DNA of 64,000 nucleotides from Lysinibacillus timonensis. Lineage in GTDB: Bacteria; Bacillota; Bacilli; Bacillales_A; Planococcaceae. Positions 37,244 to 46,650 of this stretch are shown here, in pieces; position 1 is the first letter of the stretch; every line of letters begins with the position of its first letter. The position numbers and the translations under genes were made by a program. Under the pieces are notes generated by a model. The model was not told the origin of the DNA. It saw nothing but the letters and a program-made list of their open reading frames with translations, and ran no database searches. The stretch lies in contig NZ_LT985980.1 in assembly GCF_900291985.1 (NCBI RefSeq), forward strand, positions 1,686,001-1,750,000. The letters are read 5' to 3'.

Positions 37244-37358
37244 TCTTGCTATAGGATAATAAATTGAAGTTAGATTAGAAATATTAATGAGTTTCTCATT
37301 ATAATTATTTTGTTACTGCTTTTTAGCATCGGTGTTTTTACTGAAACCACAACGCATC

Positions 37359-37396
37359 AAAAAATCCGCAAATCGAATAGATTTACGGATTTTTTT
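37359..37396. terminator. Bidirectional terminator
   Basis: AAAAAATCCG-CAAATC and GATTT-CGGATTTTTTT pair between two convergent genes. Confidence 0.9.
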
Positions 37397-37415
37397 AATG
37401 CATTTTTATGAAGCG

Positions 37416-38603
37416 TTATTTTTGTTGATTTACTCTAGTTACCTCATTTTTCAAATAATCCACGAACTCTTCATCACGAACTAACCATGACTCATACGTT
37501 CGCTTTATATATTTTTCTGCTTCTTGGAAGCTTTCAAATGTTTCTTTTAACACTTTTTTGTTATGTTCAATCACCCATGTTTGATTTCTAGGATAGATAA
37601 AGTATATATCTTCATTTCGACTTTTGTACATTGCACCAAATGTTGACTCTTTAAGATTGTATCGGTTTCGCTTAGCATCCTCTTGCATTGGATCTAAATG
37701 AAAAGTGTCTAAAACATATGATTTATATGCTTCTTCTACTAAATTACAACCAGATGCTTTTTGGTGGCCACCCCCACCAAACTGACCGGCAACCTCAGAA
37801 ACATCCACATGATCATGCACTGTACGAAACGATACTTTTTTACCACCCATATTAAGAATCGTAATATAGTCAAGATGTATATGTTCTTTCCCTAATTCAT
37901 TTCCTAATTCCGAATGGTAAGACTCTGCATAGACAACACCTACATAATAATCTCCGACTTTTGTTTGGACGATTTCTCTTCTCTTTCGCCGAATATATCG
38001 TTCAATTTTATCTTCTTCCATATTTAATAATTTCTTCTCAAATTCATCAAAGTCAAAGTGCTCATTATTTTGTAATCGTTCAATCATCGTCTCTTCAAAT
38101 TCATCAATTGAGACTAAGAAAAATAAAGAATTCAATGAATGTGCTTTATGATTCTCATTCTTTTCCCATTCCCATGTATCATACTGCCTAACTAGTTCTA
38201 CAAATTCGGAAACTGCAGGTGTCTCTTCTAATTGGTGATTCGCAATTAAATATTCGTAAAATAATGAGGTAGCACTTGTTAATTTGCCTTTCGCATCTTC
38301 TACAAGCACATAACCCCACTCGTAATCGTTTAAATTTATTGCTGTTTTATGGTGGTCAATTAGTTGAACATTTGGATGTTCTCGATAAAATTCTTCAAGT
38401 CTTTTTTCATTTTTCTCGTTTGGTGATAGGTCTGTAATAAATAAAAAGGTATCCGGTTTGTCATTTTCTAAATAAAATTCTATTTCACGATTTAGTGATG
38501 CAATGGAGTTATAACGCACTTTCACATCTTGGCCGAATGCTAACTTAGCTAAAATGCCGCAGCCAACTCCATCTAAATCGTTGTGAGATAACAATTTATA
38601 CAT
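37416..38603 (-). CDS. DHH-family phosphoesterase
   Basis: 395 residues. DHH domain with LLSHNDLDGVGCGILAKLAF, FITDLSPNE and the signature LIDHHKTA; C-terminal DHHA1-like part with FGGGGHQKASG. The family hydrolyses phosphodiesters such as short RNA or cyclic dinucleotides; substrate not determinable here. It lies 9 bp downstream of the cytochrome P450 gene and is probably co-transcribed. GAGGTG before the ATG. The extra C-terminal 100 residues are not recognised. Confidence 0.88.
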   Translation of the reverse strand: MYKLLSHNDLDGVGCGILAKLAFGQDVKVRYNSIASLNREIEFYLENDKPDTFLFITDLSPNEKNEKRLEEFYREHPNVQLIDHHKTAINLNDYEWGYVLVEDAKGKLTSATSLFYEYLIANHQLEETPAVSEFVELVRQYDTWEWEKNENHKAHSLNSLFFLVSIDEFEETMIERLQNNEHFDFDEFEKKLLNMEEDKIERYIRRKRREIVQTKVGDYYVGVVYAESYHSELGNELGKEHIHLDYITILNMGGKKVSFRTVHDHVDVSEVAGQFGGGGHQKASGCNLVEEAYKSYVLDTFHLDPMQEDAKRNRYNLKESTFGAMYKSRNEDIYFIYPRNQTWVIEHNKKVLKETFESFQEAEKYIKRTYESWLVRDEEFVDYLKNEVTRVNQQK

Positions 38604-38612
38604 TTTTTCACC

Positions 38613-39881
38613 TCAATTAATTATTGCACTACGACTTATATTTTTTAAAATGATACGACTATGTGGAATGCTTGGAATTTCGTTCAAGTCGAAAGACAGA
38701 TCTTGTTCAGGTACTTCATATTGAATTCGGTTTGCTAGATAATCTAGGCTAACTTTCATTATCTCAATTGTTGCTTTTTCTCCAGCACAACGATGACCAG
38801 AAAGGTAATCCCCACCACCTTGAGGAATTAACGTGAAGCGATCTTCTTTCCAATCGATAAATCGGCTCGGTTTAAATTCTTCTGGGTCTTCCCAAATTGT
38901 ATCATCATGATTTGTTCCGTATAGATCTAGCAATGCTAGTGTATCTTTTTCGATTTTATAATCATGCCATGTAAAATCTTGATTTACTTTTGCAGCGACG
39001 AATGGGAAGAATGGATAGAAACGTCGCACTTCATTTACATACATTTCGAATGTTTTATCGTCAGCATTTTTTAACTTTTCCTTTTCCTTTGGATATTGAA
39101 TAAGTGATAATGCTAAAAAGTTAATGTAGATCGATATTGCTACAAGCGGTCTGTAAATATTAATTACTTCCACTGCTACTGTTTCTGTATCTAATAAATT
39201 TCCGTCTAAATCCTTATGCCAAGTAAATTTATGAAGTGCTGTATTTTGAGGAGGTATAAGTTTTTTATCTCTGATTTTTTCAATTAATTCTTGCATCCAT
39301 TTTTCGACTTGATTACGTGCATTACGCCCTTTCCAATGTGTTGGACCCATACTTGCAGCACCTTCATACATTTCGCTAAGTTCATTGGCTAGCCAATCCA
39401 ATTCTTCTTCATCTACTAAGACTCCTGCCCATAAACAAGCAACTTTACTTAATAACTTTTTCATTTCTTCATACAAAATAATTTCTTCTTTATGAACCCA
39501 TTCATCAATTGTCTTTTCCCAAAAATGTACAGTAATTTCCTTCAATTTATCCATTTCTTCATCTATCATTACAGACATTAACATTTCTTTTCGGTGTTTA
39601 TGAGCTGCTCCATCCAATGTTTGAACTGCATTCTTGCCAAACAAACTTTGTACCAATCGGTTAGGAGCAGCATCTTCTCTTTTAAAATGATTACCTGTGT
39701 AAAATATTTCTGCTGCATCTCTTCCACTCATACAGATAGCTTTTTTACCAAGTATTCTTGTTTCAAATATTTCCGATTTAAAACTACTTCGTCGATTCAT
39801 AATGAATTTATATCCGTCTTTCACAAGACTTAAAGTATGATCAATTCCTTCTTCTCTTGGTAATTCAAAATGTTCAGTCAT
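38613..39881 (-). CDS. Cytochrome P450, CYP152-type fatty acid peroxygenase
   Basis: 422 residues. Heme-binding loop [20 protein letters not shown] with the Cys ligand, and the characteristic Arg-Pro in [10 protein letters not shown], which in CYP152 enzymes replaces the usual acid-alcohol pair and binds the fatty-acid carboxylate. Such enzymes (B. subtilis P450BSbeta/YbdT) hydroxylate fatty acids with hydrogen peroxide and need no reductase. AAGGAG precedes the ATG. Followed by the DHH gene. An inverted repeat ATTTCACA/TGTGAAAT spans 39899-39932 upstream. Confidence 0.9.
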   Translation of the reverse strand: MTEHFELPREEGIDHTLSLVKDGYKFIMNRRSSFKSEIFETRILGKKAICMSGRDAAEIFYTGNHFKREDAAPNRLVQSLFGKNAVQTLDGAAHKHRKEMLMSVMIDEEMDKLKEITVHFWEKTIDEWVHKEEIILYEEMKKLLSKVACLWAGVLVDEEELDWLANELSEMYEGAASMGPTHWKGRNARNQVEKWMQELIEKIRDKKLIPPQNTALHKFTWHKDLDGNLLDTETVAVEVINIYRPLVAISIYINFLALSLIQYPKEKEKLKNADDKTFEMYVNEVRRFYPFFPFVAAKVNQDFTWHDYKIEKDTLALLDLYGTNHDDTIWEDPEEFKPSRFIDWKEDRFTLIPQGGGDYLSGHRCAGEKATIEIMKVSLDYLANRIQYEVPEQDLSFDLNEIPSIPHSRIILKNISRSAIIN

Positions 39882-39898
39882 AAAAACATCTCCTTATT

Positions 39899-39932
39899 AT
39901 TTCACATGTATTGTTATTAGTGTTTGTGAAAT
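39899..39932. promoter_or_regulatory. Inverted repeat upstream of the P450 gene
   Basis: ATTTCACA and TGTGAAAT separated by 18 bp, 18 bp before the P450 start codon. Could be an operator; no regulator gene is adjacent. Confidence 0.3.
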
Positions 39933-40028
39933 CTTATGAATTACACGTTTCAATAAAAATTTTGCTAATTCATAAATTGTGAAAAACTTGTTGATACTAT
40001 AAATAAAAATATCTTGGGGATGACAGTT

Positions 40029-40685
40029 ATGAGGAATGAAACAACAAAAGAAAAAGAGGCAAAAATGACACAACTAATTATTTTAGGCATTTTTGGTTTT
40101 GGAATCGTCATTTCATTGCTAAATTCACTTTCGATAGAACCAAGTCTATCGAATATTCAATTTTACTTATTCTTATTAGTTGTTTTAGGCTTACTATATA
40201 AACCTTTCGGAGGGTTCATTCTAAAAAACATTCGCCAATTCTTTAGGTTTGTAAAACTTGCTTTGAATACTTTATTTTTTAAAAGAGTGCCAAAAATTAG
40301 CATCCAGCAAATTGACGAATTTAGCGGAAAAGAATTTGAGCTATTTCTTAAACCTTTGTTTGAGAAAGAAGGTTATACAACGGAAATAATGAAGTGTAAC
40401 GGGAACAAAGATGCAAACATAGTTTTAAGTAAAGACAACATAAAATATGTCGTACTAGCGAAAAGGAAAAATAGTAAAGTCGGAGTAAAAGCAATACAGG
40501 AAGTGATGAGAGCTATCAAGCACTATAAAGCAACTGGCGCAATTATTGTTACCAATCAATATTTCACTACAAATGCAAAAAAATTAGCGTTATCTAATAA
40601 AATCACCCTCATCGATCGAGATGAACTTGTCAATATGATAAAAACAACAAACAAAAAATACCGTTTTGCTACTACCATTTCATAG
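40029..40685 (+). CDS. Membrane-anchored Mrr-like (restriction endonuclease fold) protein
   Basis: 218 residues from the ATG at 40029. Two hydrophobic helices (about 14-33 and 43-63) precede a C-terminal Mrr_cat-like domain: SGKEFELFLKPLFEKEGY, DANIVLSKDNIKYVVLAKRK, VGVKAIQEVMRAIKHYKATG, IVTNQYFTTNAKKLALSN. The catalytic Asp and Lys are kept, but the intervening Q/E of the (E/Q)xK motif is Leu (VVLAK). It may have lost nuclease activity. No methyltransferase partner is near, so it is not a visible restriction system. Confidence 0.75.
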   Translation: MRNETTKEKEAKMTQLIILGIFGFGIVISLLNSLSIEPSLSNIQFYLFLLVVLGLLYKPFGGFILKNIRQFFRFVKLALNTLFFKRVPKISIQQIDEFSGKEFELFLKPLFEKEGYTTEIMKCNGNKDANIVLSKDNIKYVVLAKRKNSKVGVKAIQEVMRAIKHYKATGAIIVTNQYFTTNAKKLALSNKITLIDRDELVNMIKTTNKKYRFATTIS

Positions 40686-40745
40686 GGCCAGGCACTCATA
40701 CAATTCAGAATTGTTTCTAAATTGTGTGAGGCCTGGCTCCTTTTA
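40686..40745 (+). terminator. Long hairpin/terminator with GCCAGGC arms
   Basis: GCCAGGC and GCCTGGC form the outer stem and CATACAATT/AATTGTGTG the inner one, followed by TCCTTTT. Arms resemble the GTGCCTGGCAC motif at 19108. Confidence 0.7.
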
Positions 40746-40791
40746 TATGATACTATTTTACATATACAAAAAAACGAAAGGTTGCGATTAA

Positions 40792-41715
40792 ATGGACATT
40801 AAAACCGTATCCATTATCGGGCTAGGTGCATTAGGTATCATGTATGCACATCATTTTTCGAAAAGCTTACCAAAAGAAAACGTTCGTATAATTGCTGATG
40901 AAAAGCGGATAAAAAGGTACCTCAATAATGGAATATATTGCAATGGCCAGTTATGTGACTTTTATTATGTGACACCGAACGATGAAGTTGAACCTGCAGA
41001 TTTAGTTCTTTTTACAGTTAAATTTGACGGACTAGAAGACGCCATTTTATCAGTAAAAAAACACGTCGGCAACCATACAATTTTTATGTCTGCTCTTAAT
41101 GGCATTATTAGTGAGGAATTGATTGGGCAATCATATGGGGAAGAAAACGTACTATATTGCGTAGCTCAAGGTATGGATGCAGTAAAAGTTGGTAATCAAT
41201 TAACATTTGAAAATAAAGGAATGCTCGTTTTTGGAGATAAAGAGCCAGGCCAAACTTCATATAAAACGAAAAGAGTTGCTGAATTTTTCCAAAAAATAAA
41301 GCTCCCTTATGAAATCGATACAAATATGTCGCACCGTTTATGGGGGAAATTCATGTTAAATGTAGGGGTCAATCAAACAGTTGCTGTATACAAAAGTAAT
41401 TATGGAGAGGTGCAAAAAGAAGGAGAAGCGCGCACAACTATGATTGCGGCAATGCGTGAAGTTATCATGATTTCAGAAATGGAAGGAATACAATTGACTG
41501 AAGAAGATCTACAGTATTGGCTTAGAATTCTTGCTACACTTAGTCCTGATGGTAAACCTTCTATGGCCCAAGACGTGGATGCAAACCGTTTCAGTGAAGT
41601 AGAATTATTCTCAGGAACTGTTCTTCAATATGCAAAAAAACATGGTATTAAAGTGCCAGTAAACGAAATGTTATACAGAAAAATTTTTGACATAGAAAGT
41701 GAATATGTTCGGTAG
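40792..41715 (+). CDS. Ketopantoate reductase family protein
   Basis: 307 residues of the ApbA/PanE family: Rossmann GxGxxG as IIGLGALGIMYAHHF, a C-terminal helical domain with MSHRLWGKFMLNVGVNQTV and KPSMAQDVDANRFSEVELFSG, where the Lys and Glu line the catalytic pocket in PanE. The family reduces 2-dehydropantoate to pantoate with NADPH for coenzyme A synthesis. Since the gene stands alone without panB or panC, it may be a paralogue with another keto-acid substrate. AAAGG before ATG. Confidence 0.85.
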   Translation: MDIKTVSIIGLGALGIMYAHHFSKSLPKENVRIIADEKRIKRYLNNGIYCNGQLCDFYYVTPNDEVEPADLVLFTVKFDGLEDAILSVKKHVGNHTIFMSALNGIISEELIGQSYGEENVLYCVAQGMDAVKVGNQLTFENKGMLVFGDKEPGQTSYKTKRVAEFFQKIKLPYEIDTNMSHRLWGKFMLNVGVNQTVAVYKSNYGEVQKEGEARTTMIAAMREVIMISEMEGIQLTEEDLQYWLRILATLSPDGKPSMAQDVDANRFSEVELFSGTVLQYAKKHGIKVPVNEMLYRKIFDIESEYVR

Positions 41716-41800
41716 CTTTTGTCTATAACTTTGGTAACGAATGATTCGATTAAAAAGTACAAAGATAATTAGTCTTTTTGCTAACCAATAAAAAAATAAA

Positions 41801-41829
41801 GAGGCTGATTCAGAAACTGAACCAACCTC
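41801..41829 (-). terminator. Terminator after the SASP gene
   Basis: GAGGCTGATTCAG and CTGAACCAACCTC pair around AAA; on the minus strand followed by TTTATTTTTTT. Confidence 0.85.
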
Positions 41830-41840
41830 ATAATTCTATA

Positions 41841-42050
41841 CTATTCGCTTGGAGTTCTACCTCTTAATTGTGCTTCAGCCATTTGCACAAGGCGTTTGGT
41901 AATCTCTCCACCTACTGAGCCGTTAGCTCGTGAAGAATTATCTGCTGATAACTGAACACCAAACTCTTGTGCAATTTCATACTTCATAGAATCTAATGCC
42001 GCTTCAGCCCCTGGGAATAATAGCTTATTTGAACTTCTGTTAGATGCCAT
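41841..42050 (-). CDS. Alpha/beta-type small acid-soluble spore protein
   Basis: 69 residues from the ATG at 42050, after GGAGGTGA; the slightly longer frame overlaps that site. It has the family blocks [16 protein letters not shown] (contains the GPR protease cleavage region) and [20 protein letters not shown]. Binds and protects spore DNA and is broken down at germination. Probably transcribed by SigG in the forespore. Confidence 0.95.
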   Translation of the reverse strand: MASNRSSNKLLFPGAEAALDSMKYEIAQEFGVQLSADNSSRANGSVGGEITKRLVQMAEAQLRGRTPSE

Positions 42051-42228
42051 TTCTTTCACCTCCCTGTGTCATTTAGAATGCTCAAGGAGGTGTTTTTCAT
42101 ACATTCAGAAAAAATTACATAACTCACTTTATATTTACTTAACTTATTTTACAAGCTCACTTAAGTTTACAATGACTCTAGTTAAATCTAATTGGTGAGA
42201 TTAATTATTGACTATACAACGGCATAAA

Positions 42229-43413
42229 TTAAATTGTTTTCGAAAATAACTCTCCTAAACGTTTAATTCCTTCTTCAATTTTTTCAGGAGTACTTGATGA
42301 AAAGTTCAAACGTAAATGTCTAATACCGTCATCTGGATTCTTACAGAAATGTATCCCTGGAACAAAAGCAACTTTATATTCGTTTGCAGCCTTCTTGAAT
42401 AGTTCTAGTACATCTGGTTCACCTGATAATTCAACCCAAATAAATAAACCACCTTCTGGTTCTGTATATTTCGTACCTTCCGGGAAATATTTTTTTATAG
42501 CATTTAACATTGTATTTAAACGTACTTCATACATTGGTTTAATTTTTTCTAAGTGGCCAGGTAGCAATCCACGGTTTAAGAATTCTGCACAAATCTCTTG
42601 TGATAAATTCGAAGTATGTGTATCCGCGCCTTGTTTTGCAACCGTTAACTTTTGAATAATCTCGGCCTCCGCTAAAACTGTCCCTACACGTAATCCTGGT
42701 GAAATAATTTTGGCAAAACTATTTAGCAACACTACGTTTCCTGACATATCAAATGTTTTAATATTTGGAACTTCTTCCCCTTTATATCTTAAGTCGCAGT
42801 ATGGATCGTCTTCTAGAACAATAAAATTATACTGACTTGCAAGTTCTGCAACTTTTTGACGACGGTCTACTGGTAAAGTACGTCCTGTTGGATTCTGAAA
42901 TGTAGGAATTGTATAAAGCATTTTAGGATTATGCTCTTTTATTTTCGCCTCTAAATCTTCAACGATTAAGCCATCTTCGTCCATTGCAACTGGAACACAT
43001 TTAACGAAATACTTATTAAATACTGAGAATACTCCTAAAAATGTAGGGGATTCTACTAATACTACATCCCCAGGGTTAAGGAATACATCTGCTAATAGTT
43101 GAATTCCTTGAGAAGCTCCTGTAGTTACAATCACGTTATCAATAGAGGCGTCAATCCCCTTTGGTTTGGCTATATGCTCTACGTATGCTTTTCTTAAGGC
43201 TGGCCATCCCTCAGTAATACCATACTGTAATACTTTTGCTCCCTTTTCAGTTAAAGCATTATCAGTAATTTCTTTAATTACTTCAATTGGGAAAGATTCA
43301 TTTGCAGGACTTCCTCCTCCAAATGAAATAATTTCAGGGTCTGCTAAGGCTTTAAATATTTCCCTTATTGCACTTGTAGATACTTGCCCCATACGATCAG
43401 CAAAATTGTACAT
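42229..43413 (-). CDS. PLP-dependent aminotransferase, class I
   Basis: 394 residues. Class I/II fold with ISFGGGSPANESFP, GASQGIQLLADVFLNPGD, PTFQNPTGRTL, DDPYCDLRY and the PLP lysine in SFAKIISPGLRVG. It resembles the LysN/2-aminoadipate and MocR-catalytic group; substrate undetermined. AGGAGG precedes the ATG. It is divergent from the lysine-riboswitch-dapA unit, which makes a lysine or aromatic amino-acid role possible, but this is only positional. Confidence 0.88.
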   Translation of the reverse strand: MYNFADRMGQVSTSAIREIFKALADPEIISFGGGSPANESFPIEVIKEITDNALTEKGAKVLQYGITEGWPALRKAYVEHIAKPKGIDASIDNVIVTTGASQGIQLLADVFLNPGDVVLVESPTFLGVFSVFNKYFVKCVPVAMDEDGLIVEDLEAKIKEHNPKMLYTIPTFQNPTGRTLPVDRRQKVAELASQYNFIVLEDDPYCDLRYKGEEVPNIKTFDMSGNVVLLNSFAKIISPGLRVGTVLAEAEIIQKLTVAKQGADTHTSNLSQEICAEFLNRGLLPGHLEKIKPMYEVRLNTMLNAIKKYFPEGTKYTEPEGGLFIWVELSGEPDVLELFKKAANEYKVAFVPGIHFCKNPDDGIRHLRLNFSSSTPEKIEEGIKRLGELFSKTI

Positions 43414-43696
43414 ACCATTTCCCTCCTAAATAGTTAATCCATGATTTTACCTAATTATAATCCAATTACACTAAAGTTTGGTTAATAATTATAAGCTTTA
43501 ATTTCAATAGTGCTTAAATGTATATATCAGAGTTCTCCTGTATTAAGTTATTCTGTCAATTTCCTAATGGAAGCTTTTGAAGTAGAATTACTTATTGTGG
43601 TAGTCAATTTATTGGAAAACTATTGCAATTGGTATACGAATCATTTATTATTAAATTTAATAATTAAATATTCACTTATTTCAATATTTTTTGAAG

Positions 43697-43873
43697 TAAG
43701 GATAGAGGTGCAAAGACCATTAGTACACAATTCGAGGATGATGAGATCCGTTGACAATTGTCGAAAGGGGAATTTGCCGAAGCTTTAAAGAATCTCATTA
43801 TTCTTTGAGCTGGTTCTGTACTTGAACAAATGCAGAACTGTCATATAGGTATCTATATGGAGGGCTATCTTAC
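43697..43873 (+). ncRNA. Lysine riboswitch (L box)
   Basis: The conserved L-box landmarks occur in order: GATAGAGGTGCAAAGACC and TTAGTA (43701-43726), GAAAGGGGAATTTGCCGAAG (43763-43782), a GAGCTGG..CTGTCAT stretch and the closing GGAGGGCTATCTT. A terminator follows at 43899 and dapA at 44005. Binding of lysine is expected to favour the terminator and shut off dapA. No other features are seen in the rest of 43414-44004. Confidence 0.93.
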
Positions 43874-43898
43874 GCGAAGGAAATGAATTTTATTCTTT

Positions 43899-43930
43899 GC
43901 AACAACGAGTCCTCGTTGTTGCTTTTTTTC
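43899..43930 (+). terminator. Riboswitch-controlled terminator in the dapA leader
   Basis: GCAACAACGA, a four-base loop, TCGTTGTTGC and seven Ts. It lies 26 bp after the lysine aptamer and about 75 bp before dapA, where an attenuating terminator is expected. Confidence 0.92.
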
Positions 43931-44004
43931 GTTTCTAAAACACAAGCGCCCTTCTCCCTCTATTATTTAAATCCAAAAAAATTTATTAAGGATGTGGAGA
44001 AGAA

Positions 44005-44892
44005 ATGAATTTTGGAAAAGTTTTAACTGCGATGGTAACACCATTTGATGAGCGTGGTGAGATTGACTTTCAAGCTACTGAAACACTAATCAATTATTTA
44101 ATTGCAAATGGCACGGATGGTCTAGTTGTATCTGGTACAACAGGTGAGTCCCCAACGCTATCAGAAGAAGAAAAAATAAAACTATTTAAATTTACAGTGA
44201 AAATTGTAGATGGCAGAGTACCCGTTATTGCTGGTACCGGCTCTTATAATACAAAAGCATCCATTGATTTAACCATCAAGGCTGAAAATGCTGGTGTTGA
44301 TGGAATCATGCTCGTAGCCCCATATTACAACAAGCCATCACAAGAAGGATTATATGAGCATTTTAAAATGATTGCCGCATCAACGAATTTACCAATTATT
44401 CTATATAACATACCAGGACGTAGTGTAGTTAATCTATCAATTGAAACAGTTCTTCGCCTAGCAGAAATCCCAAATATTGTAGCGATTAAAGAAGCTAGTG
44501 GCAATTTAGATGCAATGGCCGAAATCATAGAAAACACACCTTCTAACTTTTCGTTATACAGTGGAGATGACGGTTTAACGCTTCCTATACTATCTATCGG
44601 TGGAGCTGGTGTCATTTCTGTAGCATCACATATTATCGGGAACGAGATGCAAGCTATGATTAAAAAATACCAACTAGGCAACATCCAAGAAGCAGCTCGT
44701 GACCATCGTCGATTATTACCGGTAATGAAAATATTATTTGCAACTCCTAATCCAACATCTGTAAAAGCTGCTTTAAACTTAAATGGAATCTCAGTTGGCG
44801 GAGTGCGCTTACCGATGATCCCTTTAAATGATAAGCAATCAAATGGTTTAAAAGACGTGTTAACAAAATATAAAGAAACGGCAATTTCATAA
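44005..44892 (+). CDS. dapA: 4-hydroxy-tetrahydrodipicolinate synthase
   Basis: 295 residues, a (beta/alpha)8 aldolase. Motifs: GTTGESPTLSEEE, APYYNKPSQEGLYEHF, the catalytic Tyr in LYNIPGRS and Schiff-base Lys in VAIKEASGNLDAM. It condenses pyruvate with aspartate semialdehyde, the first step of lysine/dipicolinate synthesis, needed for the cell wall and spores. The lysine riboswitch just upstream confirms the assignment. Ends at a strong terminator. Confidence 0.96.
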   Translation: MNFGKVLTAMVTPFDERGEIDFQATETLINYLIANGTDGLVVSGTTGESPTLSEEEKIKLFKFTVKIVDGRVPVIAGTGSYNTKASIDLTIKAENAGVDGIMLVAPYYNKPSQEGLYEHFKMIAASTNLPIILYNIPGRSVVNLSIETVLRLAEIPNIVAIKEASGNLDAMAEIIENTPSNFSLYSGDDGLTLPILSIGGAGVISVASHIIGNEMQAMIKKYQLGNIQEAARDHRRLLPVMKILFATPNPTSVKAALNLNGISVGGVRLPMIPLNDKQSNGLKDVLTKYKETAIS

Positions 44893-44945
44893 AAAGATAA
44901 GATTTCCCCTCATTTTTTTATAATTGAATAAATATCTACACTTAA

Positions 44946-44982
44946 AAGGACTACCTTATATTCTCAGGTAGTCCTTAGTCTC
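44946..44982 (+). terminator. Terminator after dapA
   Basis: AAGGACTACCT and AGGTAGTCCTT pair; a T-rich stretch (TCTCTTTTT) follows. Confidence 0.85.
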
Positions 44983-45176
44983 TTTTTATCTCCTGTCATT
45001 ACAGAGATTATCAAGATTTTTTCCTCACTGCTTTATAAGATGAATGTCTACTCTCTTAAATTCTGATGTATACAAAAACAACAAAATTTTTATAACAACT
45101 AGTTCGTATTAAAACAATTCGTCTAATCATACATTTTAATACCGTTATCTTTGCATTAAGAGAGGAGTGAATCTTT

Positions 45177-45632
45177 GTGGGAAAAAAGTCAAATGGAAGT
45201 TTTGATTTAATCCTTTATTCAGTTGGACTAGCCTTAGCATTTCTTGCATTTTACATATCCAAATGGATGGCTGCTCCATTACTTAACAAAGTGGAATCTG
45301 GCACACCTTTAGTTGAGATTATTTTTAATCAGAACGACAAGATTACTTTTCTTTGGAATATGATGTTTCCAACGATTATGTTATTGGTGGGAATAGGGAT
45401 ATTTATTGTATTATTGTGGCAAATGGGACGAGCAATTTTATTAAAACGGGACTCAAGATTTAATAAAATTTTGTTAATTTTAATCGCTTCTGTTGTCTTT
45501 ATTGATTTATGTGTCGCTATTATGGATAGCTGGGACCTTCTTATCATCAATTTCCAATACATCCTCATTCTTTTAGTTTTATTAACCGTCATAGGGTATG
45601 CAGTGAAATTTGTCCTCCACCCGAAAAAATAG
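45177..45632 (+). CDS. Hypothetical membrane protein
   Basis: 151 residues, GTG start behind GAGGAG. Four predicted helices (about 9-27, 60-80, 95-115, 122-143), with one 25-residue loop containing NKVESGTPLVEIIFNQNDK. No catalytic motif or family recognised. Single gene before a terminator shared with the convergent hydrolase gene. Confidence 0.7.
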   Translation: MGKKSNGSFDLILYSVGLALAFLAFYISKWMAAPLLNKVESGTPLVEIIFNQNDKITFLWNMMFPTIMLLVGIGIFIVLLWQMGRAILLKRDSRFNKILLILIASVVFIDLCVAIMDSWDLLIINFQYILILLVLLTVIGYAVKFVLHPKK

Positions 45633-45679
45633 GATTTTTCCTTTTGATTAAAGACTTTTATAACTGCTCGGTAAAAGTT

Positions 45680-45709
45680 AAAACCCGAATTCAAATAATC
45701 CGGGTTTTT
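45680..45709. terminator. Bidirectional terminator
   Basis: AAAACCCG and CGGGTTTTT pair across a 13-base loop. Confidence 0.75.
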
Positions 45710-45713
45710 AATA

Positions 45714-46499
45714 TTATGCTTTAGAAAATTGTGTTATTAAATCATTAAACTTGTCACGCTCCTCCCAAAAGCAGCCGTGACCACTATATTGGAAAGGGAT
45801 AAGTTGAGAATTTGTTATCTTTAAGTTCATTTCCTGTGCTTGTTTAAATGGGATTACCTTATCATGGAGACCGTGCACAATTAAAGTAGGAGTGTGAATT
45901 TTTAGTAGATCCTCATGTAACGTTTCATCTCTTAGTAAAACAATAACTGCTGCAGTTGACCAACCTGCTGCCTCTAACCCCATTTGATTAAACCAATTTG
46001 CAAATTGACTCGTTATATATTGAAAGAAAAATTGATCTGTCACGCCTTGCATCATTTTAGGACGATCGTTTAATGTTTCCTCTAAAAGTTGTTTAGCTGT
46101 ATTTGCTGTAAAGCCTGTTGGCGCAGCAGCTGATAGAAGTACGAGTTTAGATACTCCGAATCCGTTATAACGAGCCATATATCGAATGGCAATTCCTCCA
46201 CCCGTAGAATGACCTAACAGTGTAATATCCTTAAGTTGAAGAGTTTTAATTATTTGGTACAAGTCATCTGCTAATCTGTTATAGTTATATCCAGTAAATG
46301 GTTTATCTGAAAGTCCAAACCCCCGCCAATCTATTCCGATACAACGGTATCCCCGGGCAGGCAGTACATTAAATTGATATTCAAACTGTTTATGACTTAA
46401 TGGCCAACCATGTAGAAATACAATCGTCTTTTCACCACTAGGATTAATGTCCTCAACATAAATATTCACGCCAGGTTCTACCGGAACATAGTACCCCAT
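45714..46499 (-). CDS. Alpha/beta hydrolase
   Basis: 261 residues from the ATG at 46499 (MGYYVPVEPGVNIYVEDINP) behind GGAGGATAAA; the longer start at 46511 lies inside that site. Oxyanion loop FLHGWPLSHKQFEYQ, nucleophile elbow GHSTGGGIAI, Asp in LIVHGLHDKVIPF and the final catalytic His in YSGHGCFWEE. Resembles cofactor-free haloperoxidase/esterase-type enzymes. Substrate unknown; single gene. Confidence 0.88.
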   Translation of the reverse strand: MGYYVPVEPGVNIYVEDINPSGEKTIVFLHGWPLSHKQFEYQFNVLPARGYRCIGIDWRGFGLSDKPFTGYNYNRLADDLYQIIKTLQLKDITLLGHSTGGGIAIRYMARYNGFGVSKLVLLSAAAPTGFTANTAKQLLEETLNDRPKMMQGVTDQFFFQYITSQFANWFNQMGLEAAGWSTAAVIVLLRDETLHEDLLKIHTPTLIVHGLHDKVIPFKQAQEMNLKITNSQLIPFQYSGHGCFWEERDKFNDLITQFSKA

Positions 46500-46650
46500 T
46501 TTATCCTCCATTCAATTATCTACTATTTAATATCATATTCTTTTGTTAAAGGATGGGTGAGTACCTAGATTAGTTGACTGTTAAAAAAAAGAGATAACTC
46601 CATAAATTTGAGCCATCTCCTAATGCTTATACTTTTAATATTAAATGATA

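Noticed and set aside
40029..40685. Restriction-modification system
   Set aside because: Only a single Mrr-like protein with membrane helices; no methyltransferase or specificity subunit nearby.
43510..43788. 92-residue open frame upstream of dapA
   Set aside because: It overlaps the lysine riboswitch, has no ribosome-binding site and no protein-like composition.
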